DNA of 64,000 nucleotides from an uncultured Clostridia bacterium (lineage in GTDB: Bacteria > Bacillota > Clostridia > TANB77 > CAG-508). Both the position numbers and the translations under genes were made by a program. Below, piece after piece: positions 33,682-43,795 of the stretch (positions are counted from its first letter, which is position 1; each line of letters begins with the position of its first letter). Location of the stretch: contig CAMVJW010000001.1 of the NCBI GenBank assembly GCA_947167965.1, positions 62,001-126,000 on the forward strand, given 5' to 3'. The notes under the pieces are model-generated. The model had not been told where the DNA came from. It worked only from the letters and a program-made list of their open reading frames with translations, and made no database searches.

Positions 33682-35535
33682 TTAATAATCTGCAAGAAAA
33701 TACTCATTTCCTGTGGTATTATAAACTTCGTAATTAATATTATTAATATTAAATCCTCCCCATCTCTCTCTACCTAATGAAGTATAATATACTTTTTTAA
33801 GATTATTATTTACTTTATTTTTTACAAAAGTATACATATCTGAATTATCAATAGAATAATCTCTTGTTAAACCAGAACTTCCCATTATACTTGTATAATT
33901 ACCTTTATATCCTTCAACATTTCCACTACTATCTATATAACTTATTGGTGAATAAAAGACCTCTTGCCCACCACTTAAATCCTTTAATACTTCAAAATTT
34001 AATTTCCATACTCCCGGGTAGTAACCTTTTTGAGCTTTTGTTTGAATATTAACCATTTTTGAGTCATTTACTCTGCTATATAGGTTTCCTTCTGTTAATA
34101 TATATATGTCATTTTCACTAACAAAATCTTTTGTTAAAGTATTTGCAACAACTGCATATCCATTATATCTTTTTGTTCCTAAATTTAAGCCTTGTAAAAA
34201 TGATATTGCACATACTTCATTTTCAATTATTTCCCAATTTTTTTCAGAAATTTTTGGCATAATAAACTCTGAAACCGAATTAGAAGAATATGCAGATATT
34301 GCAGCAGTTAAATTTGTTTCTACTATATATCTAATTACAGATTTTCTATGTTTATTAAAATTTGAATTTGAATATTCAATATTACCTCCACCAAAAATAT
34401 CAAAATCTCCATAGCTACTTATTTTTGTTATATCTGGATTTTCATTATCCTTATAAATAACTGCATTACTTGCTTTTAAATTACTTAAACCATATCCTTT
34501 TTTTACTTCATTTCCAACTGCTTCTCCTCCTGTTTTATCTCTATAACCATTAACTGGAGTGCCTAATACAGCACGTGAAAATTGATATGCATTTTTATAG
34601 TACTCATAAGCACTTTTGTTTTTTGTAATTGCATTATAATATTTTGTAAACTTTTCTCTCTCGTCTGAATAATATCCTTTTGTTTGACTATAGTTTTTGT
34701 TACCATCTTCTCCAATAAAAAATATTTTTGCATAAGTATCTATATCAGTATTTGATTCATTCCATCCATCTGAATGCTCTAAATAGTATTTTTTTCCATT
34801 AATTTTTGCATACGGATATTCTTTATATCCAACAAATTCTTTTAACTGTTCTGTATCATTTTCGCTAAATTCTATCCCATCATAATAATAGTTTGTTCCA
34901 TCAAAGAAAATTCCGCCATTATTCTTGCTATCTCCTATACTTGAAGCTATATTATATAAGTATCCATAATCATATACATATCCACTTTCTGTTGCTCCAG
35001 ATACTTTTCCTTGAATTGTAATATAATTATCAAGTGTATATGTTATTACAAAATCATCACTACCACGTGTATATCTAGCTGTATAATATACATAAGGCTT
35101 TAAACCATCCTGTTTCTTACCATTTTCACTAAAATCCGTATCATAATCTGTATCTTTTAGCTCTGTTAGCGTATTTATAAAAGGAGAATAAATATAATAG
35201 CCATCATATAAAGTATAAACTATTGCTGGAATATATTCTCTCATAACTTCTGCTTTATATCCTGTATAATGGAAATTTGAAGCAAGAGAGTTATAAAATG
35301 TTTTAGCAGCTGCTTCTAAGTCTTTTATTTTTTTATTAGTTATATCTCCAAATGCGTTATTTACAGTATTTAGTTGGTATGCCTTTATAGAGTCATATGT
35401 TGAATTAAGCAATCTTTTATCATATTCCATTCTCTTTTTTTCTGTATCTATTTGGTGATTAATATATTCAGATAGTACAATTGAAATTGGTAAAATAATT
35501 ATTATAAATATTATGGATAAATGCTGTAGCTTCAT
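33682..35535 (-). CDS. Large membrane-anchored protein, last gene of the pilus-like operon
   Basis: 617 aa from ATG 35535, preceded by AAAGGAG. The N-terminal helix (about 6-26) is followed by a short coiled stretch (QIDTEKKRMEYDKRLL) and a long, Tyr/Asn/Ser-rich exposed domain, likely beta-rich. It would sit outside the membrane. No known family is recognised. Its position after the small pilin-like proteins, and its single N-terminal anchor, suggest a large minor subunit or tip protein, as TadG-like proteins are in Tad systems. There is no sortase motif. Confidence 0.65.
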   Translation of the reverse strand: MKLQHLSIIFIIIILPISIVLSEYINHQIDTEKKRMEYDKRLLNSTYDSIKAYQLNTVNNAFGDITNKKIKDLEAAAKTFYNSLASNFHYTGYKAEVMREYIPAIVYTLYDGYYIYSPFINTLTELKDTDYDTDFSENGKKQDGLKPYVYYTARYTRGSDDFVITYTLDNYITIQGKVSGATESGYVYDYGYLYNIASSIGDSKNNGGIFFDGTNYYYDGIEFSENDTEQLKEFVGYKEYPYAKINGKKYYLEHSDGWNESNTDIDTYAKIFFIGEDGNKNYSQTKGYYSDEREKFTKYYNAITKNKSAYEYYKNAYQFSRAVLGTPVNGYRDKTGGEAVGNEVKKGYGLSNLKASNAVIYKDNENPDITKISSYGDFDIFGGGNIEYSNSNFNKHRKSVIRYIVETNLTAAISAYSSNSVSEFIMPKISEKNWEIIENEVCAISFLQGLNLGTKRYNGYAVVANTLTKDFVSENDIYILTEGNLYSRVNDSKMVNIQTKAQKGYYPGVWKLNFEVLKDLSGGQEVFYSPISYIDSSGNVEGYKGNYTSIMGSSGLTRDYSIDNSDMYTFVKNKVNNNLKKVYYTSLGRERWGGFNINNINYEVYNTTGNEYFLADY

Positions 35536-35769
35536 TTTAGCTCCTTTCATTTGTAAGTTAGTCCAATTATATCTCAATTTTATTTAAAATACTAGACTAA
35601 TAATTATTTTTTTATATTACTATTTAACATTTTTAATTTTATATCTAAAAAAGAAGACATTCATCTAATTTTCTATTTTTAATTAATAAAATAAAAAACT
35701 ACATGATTGTCTCCTTTTATATATAACATATTTGTTCTTTAAAATTAAATCTAAATAAATACAATACTC

Positions 35770-36288
35770 TTATTTTGCTGTTGTTGTACAAATACCTGAT
35801 TCTTCTCCAACTATAACTGCTGAATTATCTCCAGTTATTCTAAATATAAATTTTTTAAATTGACCTGCTATAGTATCACCTTTGATTTTAACAGCTACAG
35901 ATACAATGTCCCCTTCTTTTAACTTTAAAGTACCACCATCTTTTATTGCATCTAAAACTTGAGTTGTATACATTACATAATATACATTGTCCCCTATTGT
36001 TACTTGTGCACCATTAGATTTTTTTTCTGGATTTTCATCTAATATTTGTAATGTAATATCAAAGTCATAAGCATTTCCTGTAGAAGCTAAAGTTTCTACA
36101 AAATTATCTACTTTTAATTGTGTAAGTGTTCCAGATGTTCTGATTTCATTTGTAAATTCAGTTGTTGCAGTTTGGACTTGTAATTGTGTTACATCGTCTT
36201 TTTTATCTGCCATTGTCATTAGTGGAAAAACAAACATTAATATTGCTGCTAAAAATATTGCAATAATTATTACTGGTGAGTCATTCAT
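35770..36288 (-). CDS. Single-helix pilin-like protein
   Basis: 172 aa. It begins MNDSPVIIIAIFLAAIL, a membrane helix right at the N-terminus, then a soluble, beta-rich domain. It resembles the MENAS proteins in layout but not in motif. It contains NVYYVMYTTQVLD and ends in CTTTAK. It lies between them and the large protein, so it is probably a further minor subunit. No prepilin leader is seen. Confidence 0.6.
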   Translation of the reverse strand: MNDSPVIIIAIFLAAILMFVFPLMTMADKKDDVTQLQVQTATTEFTNEIRTSGTLTQLKVDNFVETLASTGNAYDFDITLQILDENPEKKSNGAQVTIGDNVYYVMYTTQVLDAIKDGGTLKLKEGDIVSVAVKIKGDTIAGQFKKFIFRITGDNSAVIVGEESGICTTTAK

Positions 36289-36387
36289 ATAAATATTCCT
36301 TCCTTTCCAAACACAATATAAATAAATCTTTATATATTATAGCATTTTTCTAAGAATTTTGCAAATTTTATTGATTTTTAGATATAT

Positions 36388-36969
36388 TTAATTTTTTTGA
36401 ACATAAGTAATTATTCTAAAAGTTATTTTATTAGCATTTGAAGTTGCTTGATCTGAGGCATTTTGATATTCTCCAAGAAACTCATAAAATTCCAAATTTT
36501 TTATTTTATCATATAATCCATTTTTCATTTTTGAAATAATCTTTTGATTTGTATTGTTACCTATAGTTACTTTTATTAATGTATCACCTTTATTAATAAT
36601 AGTAGTTTGATTTATATTATTTGGGTCAGTCCTAATCTTTATCTCTTCATTTGCCTTTAATGTATCTATTCCAGTTAAATCGATATTATCATTTAGTTTT
36701 ATATATACAACATAATTTTCTTTTAGAGATCTATCAGCAGAATTAATTACAGTATCAGCATTAACAATACGCACAGCGCCATTTTTTTTGCTTTCAGTAT
36801 AATTTATATATCCATCTGTTCCTCTTGCCATTCTTACAGTTTCTGTTTGAGAAATAATATCATCTACCTGTACTCTAAAATTAGAAAAAGAAGTTATACA
36901 AACAGTTAATGCTATTATAAATACTAACATCTGTCCTGCCATAATTATAGCATCTGAAGCATTTTCCAT
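36388..36969 (-). CDS. MENAS-type pilin-like protein (5)
   Basis: 193 aa. The N-terminus MENASDAIIMAGQMLVFI matches the family with K5 changed to D. One helix (about 7-27) is followed by an external domain with DDIISQTETVRMARGTDGYI. It is longer than most paralogues and lacks the FNxxF box. Ribosome binding site AGGAGG. Role inferred only from the operon. Confidence 0.65.
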   Translation of the reverse strand: MENASDAIIMAGQMLVFIIALTVCITSFSNFRVQVDDIISQTETVRMARGTDGYINYTESKKNGAVRIVNADTVINSADRSLKENYVVYIKLNDNIDLTGIDTLKANEEIKIRTDPNNINQTTIINKGDTLIKVTIGNNTNQKIISKMKNGLYDKIKNLEFYEFLGEYQNASDQATSNANKITFRIITYVQKN

Positions 36970-37050
36970 TTATATACCTCCTTGTATTGCTTTATTATAA
37001 ATAATAAATATCTAAATACTACACAATATTTTTAAAAAAATTCTCCAAAT

Positions 37051-37461
37051 TTATGGATTCTGTGTAATAGTTAAACTATGTATTAATCCATCTTGATATT
37101 CTTCTTCTACCTTATATGTTACACTTGAACCTGTAGTAACCCTTGTAATAGAAGTACTATCTATATTAAGTGTCGTTTCACCATTTACAGTAATAGCCTT
37201 ATACTCTTCTCCATTTTTTTTTGCAGCCATATTTACAGATAGGCAATAAGTTAGCAAAGCATTAACTTGAGAACCTGAAACATTTTGTCCCAAATATGGT
37301 GTTATTTTTGAATTAAATGCTTCGATTTCTTGTTCAGTCATATCAGACATTTTCATTCCTTTATCTGCCCATTGTTTAAATACAAAAAATGATAATGATA
37401 CAATAACTAAAGCAATAATAACTGCTCCAGCCATTACAAGTGCTTTTGATGCATTTTCCAT
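37051..37461 (-). CDS. MENAS-type pilin-like protein (4)
   Basis: 136 aa. MENASKALVMAGAVIIALVI is immediately followed by the helix and by the shared box EAFNSKITPYLGQNVSGSQV, corresponding to FNxxFxxYxxxxVxGxxV in its paralogues. The small C-terminal domain is beta-rich. Ribosome binding site AAGGAG. Probably a structural or minor subunit of the pilus-like machine. Confidence 0.7.
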   Translation of the reverse strand: MENASKALVMAGAVIIALVIVSLSFFVFKQWADKGMKMSDMTEQEIEAFNSKITPYLGQNVSGSQVNALLTYCLSVNMAAKKNGEEYKAITVNGETTLNIDSTSITRVTTGSSVTYKVEEEYQDGLIHSLTITQNP

Positions 37462-37493
37462 AAAAACTCCTTTTTAACTACTATGGTGTTTGT

Positions 37494-37907
37494 TTATTCT
37501 TTAGTAATCTTAATCTCACTAATGCAACCTTTTTCGTATGTTTTAACTTCAATTTTAAATGTATCACTATTTTTTAACCCTGATACTTTTGAATAATCTG
37601 TAATTTTATCATCAATAATAGCGTCATTATCTATATACATTTTAACTCGACGATCTGAATTATTGCTTTCCTCAGCTGCATTTTTTGCTATAATTTTTGA
37701 ATATAGATTTTTTACATCTGCTGCTCGTTTATTATTTCCTATAAAAGGTTCAAATTCTGCATTAAATGCTTCTATTTCAGCTTGATTTGTATTTCCTTTG
37801 TTAATTATGTCTGTATTATTTTTAATTACATTATACCCCAATGTTATTAATACAATTACAAGTATAATTGCTCCTGCTATTACTAGTGCTTTTGATGCGT
37901 TTTCCAT
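37494..37907 (-). CDS. MENAS-type pilin-like protein (3)
   Basis: 137 aa. N-terminus MENASKALVIAGAIILVIVL, helix to about residue 25, then the box EAFNAEFEPFIGNNKRAADV and a short C-terminal beta domain. AAGGAGG lies before the ATG. It is most similar to copy 4, so the two probably arose by tandem duplication. Confidence 0.7.
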   Translation of the reverse strand: MENASKALVIAGAIILVIVLITLGYNVIKNNTDIINKGNTNQAEIEAFNAEFEPFIGNNKRAADVKNLYSKIIAKNAAEESNNSDRRVKMYIDNDAIIDDKITDYSKVSGLKNSDTFKIEVKTYEKGCISEIKITKE

Positions 37908-38000
37908 AATAAAATTCCTCCTTAAATTTACATTTATATTTTTATTTAAACATTTTATATTTAAATTTCTAAAATATTATATTTAAAAACTATTTAAAAA

Positions 38001-38432
38001 TCAAGTATTTTTTTGTATAAAAAATAAATAATTTACTCTACCTTGATTATTAAACTTTATTTCCTTACATTCAAAATAAATTGAATTGTAATATTGTACA
38101 AAGTTTGCCATTCCACCATTGTATATTGTTTCCATTTTATATGTACTATCAATGTCTATCATTTTTATATCTATTTTTATTGAATTTGTATTGTTTTCAA
38201 TATAAAAACCATCTTTATCTTTTGAAATATGATTTTTTTCATTATTATCAATAGCATTATTTATTATGCTAGTTAGTTCTACACCTGAAACATCTTTATT
38301 TTCATATTGTGTAAACTGGTCATTAAATCTTTGAAGTTCTCTTTTTTTAGAAATATAATTTGAATATTTTGCAAAAGAAATAGATATTATAATAATTATT
38401 AAAGCAAACAAAAATAATATACCTTTTTTCAT
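38001..38432 (-). CDS. Pilin-like protein lacking the MENAS motif
   Basis: 143 aa. It begins MKKGILFLFALIIIIISISF, a normal basic start and helix, but shares the following box QRFNDQFTQYENKDVSGVEL and the INNAID segment with its MENAS neighbours. It therefore belongs to the same family with a changed N-terminus. It might be handled differently at the membrane. Confidence 0.65.
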   Translation of the reverse strand: MKKGILFLFALIIIIISISFAKYSNYISKKRELQRFNDQFTQYENKDVSGVELTSIINNAIDNNEKNHISKDKDGFYIENNTNSIKIDIKMIDIDSTYKMETIYNGGMANFVQYYNSIYFECKEIKFNNQGRVNYLFFIQKNT

Positions 38433-38461
38433 ATTTTATTTCAAATCCTTCCAATACTATA

Positions 38462-38878
38462 TTAGATTTCAACTATTTCAACTAAATCAACTAATCGAGA
38501 TTCTGCATTAATTGTAACCGTGCATCTATATCTTTTAGTATTCCAATTAGAGTTAGAAAGAAGAATGTTTGCATCTGTGAAATCTACTAAATTCTGGCTA
38601 TTTTTCACTACACGTATTGTTGTAGGAAATTTATTATTTTCATTATTATCTTTTGCGAGATTGATAATTGATACAACATCTTGTATAGATAATTCATTTT
38701 TATTTTCATACTCTAAAAACTTTTGATTAAATTTAGTATATTTTGAAAGTTCCATCATTTCGTAAATTTTAGCAGAATGTTCTGACATTCTTAAAAAAAC
38801 AAATGAAAATAAACTTAAAAATAGAACTGCAATAATTACACCTGTTGCAATTAATAATGCTTTTGATGCATTTTCCAT
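38462..38878 (-). CDS. MENAS-type pilin-like protein (2)
   Basis: 138 aa. MENASKALLIATGVIIAVLF, helix to about 28, then TKFNQKFLEYENKNELSIQD, the FNxxFxxYE box, and a DNNENNKFPT turn also present in the 38001-38432 protein. The C-terminal domain has one Cys. Operon position suggests a minor subunit. Confidence 0.7.
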   Translation of the reverse strand: MENASKALLIATGVIIAVLFLSLFSFVFLRMSEHSAKIYEMMELSKYTKFNQKFLEYENKNELSIQDVVSIINLAKDNNENNKFPTTIRVVKNSQNLVDFTDANILLSNSNWNTKRYRCTVTINAESRLVDLVEIVEI

Positions 38879-38935
38879 GTTATACTTATATATTACAAAT
38901 TTTGTAATATATATCTCCTTCCATAAAATAATTAC

Positions 38936-39652
38936 TTATAGTATTCTATCTGTAAAAATAAAACTAATTGATTTCACTCTACCTGTAGCATCATCATATA
39001 TAATATTATCATTATCACACCTAAAAATGCCATTTTTAAATTGCATATATTCGTAACATTTAAAAATATTTGGTAATTCATTTTTTAAATCATTTTGATT
39101 ATTAATTGTTTTTTTCTTACAATATGCATTAAAAGTTTTTTTAGCTGTATCAAAGTCACTACCTTTCATTGTAAAAGTATCTAAATTTTTAGCAAGTTTT
39201 GTAGCTACATTTGAACCTCCATAATCGTTTTCTAATTTAACTGCTTGCTGAACAATCTTTGATTGAAAAATATTAATATTATATTTATCTCGTCCAATTA
39301 ATCTTTCATATTTTTCACTATCTGAATAAACAAACATATCTTTTTTTCCATTCAAATTTATTGAAAATTCAATTGGATTATATCCTTCATCATTTTCCCC
39401 TTCAGTAGACATTCTTATATTATAATCATAAATTCTATTTGAAAGTGATACCAATTCATATCCCTTAACATCTTCTCTATTGTATTGTAAAAATTGTTCG
39501 TTAAAATCAGCTGTATTTTGTATATCTGCTAATTCTTTATTAGAAGACTGATATTCAGAAATTTTTTTAAATGAAAATACTAAAACTGATATAAGTAAAA
39601 GTGAAATAATTATTCCAGCAGCTATAAGTAAAGCTTTTGAAGCATTTTCCAA
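38936..39652 (-). CDS. MENAS-type pilin-like protein (1), TTG start
   Basis: 238 aa, the largest of the set and closest to the assembly genes. The start is TTG 39652, with GGAGGTGA four bases upstream. MENASKALLIAAGIIISLLL is followed by the box ADFNEQFLQYNREDVKGYEL and a bigger external domain ending in a probable beta segment (SISFIFTDRIL). It may be the main or an adaptor subunit. Confidence 0.7.
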   Translation of the reverse strand: MENASKALLIAAGIIISLLLISVLVFSFKKISEYQSSNKELADIQNTADFNEQFLQYNREDVKGYELVSLSNRIYDYNIRMSTEGENDEGYNPIEFSINLNGKKDMFVYSDSEKYERLIGRDKYNINIFQSKIVQQAVKLENDYGGSNVATKLAKNLDTFTMKGSDFDTAKKTFNAYCKKKTINNQNDLKNELPNIFKCYEYMQFKNGIFRCDNDNIIYDDATGRVKSISFIFTDRIL

Positions 39653-39718
39653 AACATCACCTCCTAATTATAATTGTATATTTTTTAGTATATTACAAAT
39701 TATTAAATATCACTTAAA

Positions 39719-41785
39719 TTAAAAACTTGACATTGTACTATTCATACTTGTTAATCCCATAAATACCATTGGTATAATTAAGTATCCAACAAACATTACA
39801 ACCATTGGTGCAAAACCAATAAACTTACCATATAATCCTTTTTTACTAATTAATCTATCATTAGACTCTTTACGCTTTGCTTGATAATAGTCCCTTTCAG
39901 AATCTAGTTCATCAAATGCATCCCTAATTGGTATTCTCTCAACTGCAGCTTGAAGGCTTTCAACTATTCTAATAAATTGAGGATAGTTTGTTTCATTTTT
40001 TAAATCTTCTAAGGCTTCCCATGCCCCTGCTTCATAGTTATTAACACATCTAGAAATCGGTTCTTTAAAAATATTTGCATACCTTTCGAGCCACTCCAAT
40101 ATTATTTCAACATTAACACGTTCAATTCTCATAAGCATTAAAATAATAGTTTGATACTGCATTACCTCGTCTTCCATTTCCATTTTTCTCATCTTAAGCT
40201 GGAATTGCATTATCCAAATCGGAGACATAAATGCTACTATCATAAATACAACAGATAGTAAAACCTCAAACCATCCTAAGTATTCCTTATTTATTACCAA
40301 TAATTTGTCTTTATACACTCTTTCGGCTGCTTTTTGTATTTGTGTTGAGTCACTATTTTCATAATCCTTAGATCTTTCCATTGCTCTATATACATCTTGC
40401 TGTGTTACATTTCTATTTCCTCTAAACATGTCTAAAAACTTGTTGTCACTTTCAGTTAATTTGTATGCCTCTTCTAATTCTCGACCAGTTTGTCCTCCCA
40501 TCAGATTATAATCTGATGTTGGAGATGTGTAAATAAGCTTAACTTGAGTATTATGTATTTGTACAAATAAAAACAATGATACTACAAAAGTTATAATTGC
40601 AAGCGTGATTCTATTTACATACAACCATTCCATTTTAAGTTTAGAAGCTGAATCTTTTAAAACTTTTTGAACATTTATATAATCACGTGTACCTTTTTTT
40701 GGAATAAATAAATCTACAAATTTCTTAATAAAAGGTTTTCTATATAATTTTGCTTGCCATGGATTATCTGTATTTTTTACACTTTTATCAGTAGATCCGT
40801 TGTTTTTAATTTTTCTTAATAATAAATAACATATTACTGTTAAAAGTATTACTATAATTTGAGCAATTAAACCTAATTTTCCTTTATAAAATGTATCTGT
40901 AAAAGTAAAATGACTTGTTGCCCATGTTTTTAAAGGCTCTAATGCCAAAACAGGTACAATTGCTATAATAGATAAACTTTGAAATACATAATCAATTTTA
41001 TCTCTTTTTAAAATTTCAATTTGCATTTCTTCTGTAATATTATTTACATTTTTTAAATATAATGATGCCTTATCAACTTTTCTATCTCCAAATTCTTTTG
41101 TTAGATATGATATTCCTGCAAATTCTTTTAGATAACTATTTGGAGCAATATCATAATATTTTTCTAATTCTGTTTCTGGATCATTAGAAATTAAGACCTC
41201 ATATATTTTTTCACCTTGTTTTGATATATTTTTTTCATCGTCTTGTGAAATCTGATAAATTGCTTCCTCAACCATATTAAACTCGTGATAAGCATGTCTA
41301 ATTTCAGCAAAAAAATCTAATTGCTCTTTTAATAAGTTATTGTCAAGCCTATCTGCCAAGCTATCTATAAGAGTGTCTATCATAAATAATTCAAATACCA
41401 GTATTATAGCTAAAAGCAACGTATTACTTTTTGTTATGATAATTGTTAATATGGTTATTGGTAAAATAATTAGTAATACTTCTGATAATATTTTTGCTGC
41501 ATCTCTTCTTGTTGCATATTCATCATCAACATGAAGAATTTCTAATCTTCTACGAAGTTTAAAAATATAATTTCTTAAAAAAGGAATTTTTGAATATGTA
41601 ACATATAATTTTTGATAAAAAACTTCCAAAGAAAAAGTAGAACTTTCTGTCCCTTGCCTTAAGTTTTTAATCTGCTTATAATCTGTTTTCATCATTTTTT
41701 TATTTAATATTACATATGCAATTACAATTCCTACAAAAGTAATAATTCCACCATATATAATATAAAGCATTACATTACTTGACAT
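39719..41785 (-). CDS. Fused TadB/TadC-like (T2SSF) inner-membrane platform protein
   Basis: 688 aa with two T2SSF-type halves. Helix 1 is about 6-28; the first cytoplasmic four-helix domain (about 160-260) is bounded by helices near 115-150 and 265-325. The second half repeats this: helix about 395-415, helices about 500-535, a cytoplasmic domain with QTIILMLMRIERVNVEIILE, and a final helix. In Tad systems TadB and TadC are two separate proteins of about 300 aa. Here both are in one chain. It would anchor the ATPase and assemble the filament. It ends 66 nt before the first MENAS gene. Confidence 0.8.
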   Translation of the reverse strand: MSSNVMLYIIYGGIITFVGIVIAYVILNKKMMKTDYKQIKNLRQGTESSTFSLEVFYQKLYVTYSKIPFLRNYIFKLRRRLEILHVDDEYATRRDAAKILSEVLLIILPITILTIIITKSNTLLLAIILVFELFMIDTLIDSLADRLDNNLLKEQLDFFAEIRHAYHEFNMVEEAIYQISQDDEKNISKQGEKIYEVLISNDPETELEKYYDIAPNSYLKEFAGISYLTKEFGDRKVDKASLYLKNVNNITEEMQIEILKRDKIDYVFQSLSIIAIVPVLALEPLKTWATSHFTFTDTFYKGKLGLIAQIIVILLTVICYLLLRKIKNNGSTDKSVKNTDNPWQAKLYRKPFIKKFVDLFIPKKGTRDYINVQKVLKDSASKLKMEWLYVNRITLAIITFVVSLFLFVQIHNTQVKLIYTSPTSDYNLMGGQTGRELEEAYKLTESDNKFLDMFRGNRNVTQQDVYRAMERSKDYENSDSTQIQKAAERVYKDKLLVINKEYLGWFEVLLSVVFMIVAFMSPIWIMQFQLKMRKMEMEDEVMQYQTIILMLMRIERVNVEIILEWLERYANIFKEPISRCVNNYEAGAWEALEDLKNETNYPQFIRIVESLQAAVERIPIRDAFDELDSERDYYQAKRKESNDRLISKKGLYGKFIGFAPMVVMFVGYLIIPMVFMGLTSMNSTMSSF

Positions 41786-41802
41786 TAAGTTCCACCTCCT
41801 TT

Positions 41803-43767
41803 TTAAATACTGTCTTTAGTTTTAGTAGATCTTCTAACTTTCTTTTTTTCTTTTTTTTCATCTGCCATTTTATAAACACTATCTTTTCCCCAGTATTTTT
41901 CGATAAATGCATCAAACTCCTCTGCATCAGTTTCTGTCATATTAAGACGCATTTCTCTAATATTTTTATCTGATATTTTATTTGTAATAATATATTCTCC
42001 ATCAACATATTCTAAAATATTTACATATTTATATAATTCTGTATTTGTTGTTTTCATAAAGAAATGTGTTGCATTATCAAAAAACTTGTCAAATTTGCCT
42101 TCTAATGTTTTTTCTTTTCTATGGTCAAATGTATATTCATTTTTATTCTCAACTGGAACACATTCTGTTATTCTTTCTATATAACGACGTCCTTTATAAT
42201 CTTTAACTAAATGAACATCAAAATTTAATACTTGTACAACTTGCTCTTCAGCAGTTCTTTCATTTTTGAATACCCCTGCTCTAAGCATTGAGTTCCTTAG
42301 TGCTGTTACTAAATCTGGAAATGTTTTAGCATGGTGTGTAAATAATGTAAATTTAGATGCAACTTGTGCAGATTGTATCATCCAAGAAGCAACAGGGTCT
42401 GTTGCAACCTCTCCTATAATATTAACAGAACCATCTGTTTTTTTCTGAACATCTAGTATTTCTTGTCCAGGTATAGTATCTGTTTCTCTCATTGATAAAA
42501 TATTTCTTGTAGGATAAACTTTACGTAAATGCAACTCAAATGCAGTTTCTGTAATACGTAGGTTCATTGTTTCATATATGTTTTCAATCATACCCATAAG
42601 TAATGTTGTCTTACCACTACCTTGCTCACCTGTAATTGATGTAATTCTAGCTCCTCTAACTAAGAATTTTAATAATGCAATAGCTCCTTCTTTTCCTTCG
42701 GTTTTTCCAGTCCATTGTTCTATTGTAGCACGTTTTACATCAAATTTTCTTACGAAAAATGCCCATGTCTCTGACATAGATGGTCTAACAACAACAACAC
42801 GTGACCCATCTTTCATTTCATTAATCTTATATCCATTTGTATCAGATAATTGTCCAGGATTATTATATTTATAAATATTTTGACATACTCTTTTTAGTTC
42901 TGCTTCTGTTCCAAATGATAAAAATGCAAGTCTAATAGATTTACCTCTAAACATTATCCAAATACTATCACAAGCCCTTTGTACTTTATGTTCTTCAATT
43001 TGTGTTAAATAATCTATTGAGTCCATTTGAGCTACTTGACTTAAAAAGCTTTCTGGAAGTCCAGATACACCACCAGACACTCCATCTATATTCATATCTC
43101 TAACTTCATCAATACTTGAATACCCTTTATATTGTTGATATATTCTTTGTACAACAATACTTAATTTATCTGAAAATGATAAATTAATATTTTCTTTTTC
43201 ATATATTTCATTTATTTCATCTTCTGTAATTACATAGCATGGCTTTGTTTCTCCTTGAATGTATTTAAATTCGTCCAAGTTATATTTTCTAATTAATTCT
43301 GTTAATGCTTCATATCCAAATTCTTTTTTATAAACATATAGCAAAATATCAAACTTATCTTGTGCAGTTAATAAAGAAGGAATATCAAAAGGAATTGATT
43401 TTGATATATTAATTTCTGTTACTTTGTATTCCTTAGATAACAAATCAAATATCAGCTCTTTTACATATTTTTTGTCATTAACATCTCCATATGTACACCC
43501 TTTTAAGGCTTTTTTAAGCTCATATTTTTTGCTTTTTCTTCTTTTTAATTCTTCCTCAGATAGTCCAATATCATATAAATTAATTTTGGTAATTTCATCT
43601 AATCTTCTTTTGATAAATTCTATCATTTTGGCTAATGTATATGTTTGTTCGTCTATGTCTATATTTGTTACAACTTCTGCATTTTTTTGTGAAGTAATAT
43701 AATGATATATAATAAATGCTGCAACAAGTAATACTACAACCATTAGCAATATGTTTGTTATTGTCAT
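41803..43767 (-). CDS. TadA/CpaF-like secretion ATPase with N-terminal membrane helix
   Basis: 654 aa. Residues 3-22 form an unusual membrane helix; CpaF-type ATPases are normally soluble. Residues 30-340 are the extended N-domain. The RecA-like ATPase has Walker A GEQGSGKTTLL (380-390), Walker B VNIIGEV (448-453) and the histidine motif FTHHAKTF. The catalytic Asp-box and Arg fingers around RGARI and LRNSMLR are present. It should power filament assembly with the fused TadB/C protein directly downstream (17 nt). Confidence 0.85.
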   Translation of the reverse strand: MTITNILLMVVVLLVAAFIIYHYITSQKNAEVVTNIDIDEQTYTLAKMIEFIKRRLDEITKINLYDIGLSEEELKRRKSKKYELKKALKGCTYGDVNDKKYVKELIFDLLSKEYKVTEINISKSIPFDIPSLLTAQDKFDILLYVYKKEFGYEALTELIRKYNLDEFKYIQGETKPCYVITEDEINEIYEKENINLSFSDKLSIVVQRIYQQYKGYSSIDEVRDMNIDGVSGGVSGLPESFLSQVAQMDSIDYLTQIEEHKVQRACDSIWIMFRGKSIRLAFLSFGTEAELKRVCQNIYKYNNPGQLSDTNGYKINEMKDGSRVVVVRPSMSETWAFFVRKFDVKRATIEQWTGKTEGKEGAIALLKFLVRGARITSITGEQGSGKTTLLMGMIENIYETMNLRITETAFELHLRKVYPTRNILSMRETDTIPGQEILDVQKKTDGSVNIIGEVATDPVASWMIQSAQVASKFTLFTHHAKTFPDLVTALRNSMLRAGVFKNERTAEEQVVQVLNFDVHLVKDYKGRRYIERITECVPVENKNEYTFDHRKEKTLEGKFDKFFDNATHFFMKTTNTELYKYVNILEYVDGEYIITNKISDKNIREMRLNMTETDAEEFDAFIEKYWGKDSVYKMADEKKEKKKVRRSTKTKDSI

Positions 43768-43795
43768 TTTAATCCTCCTACAAGATTAATATTTG

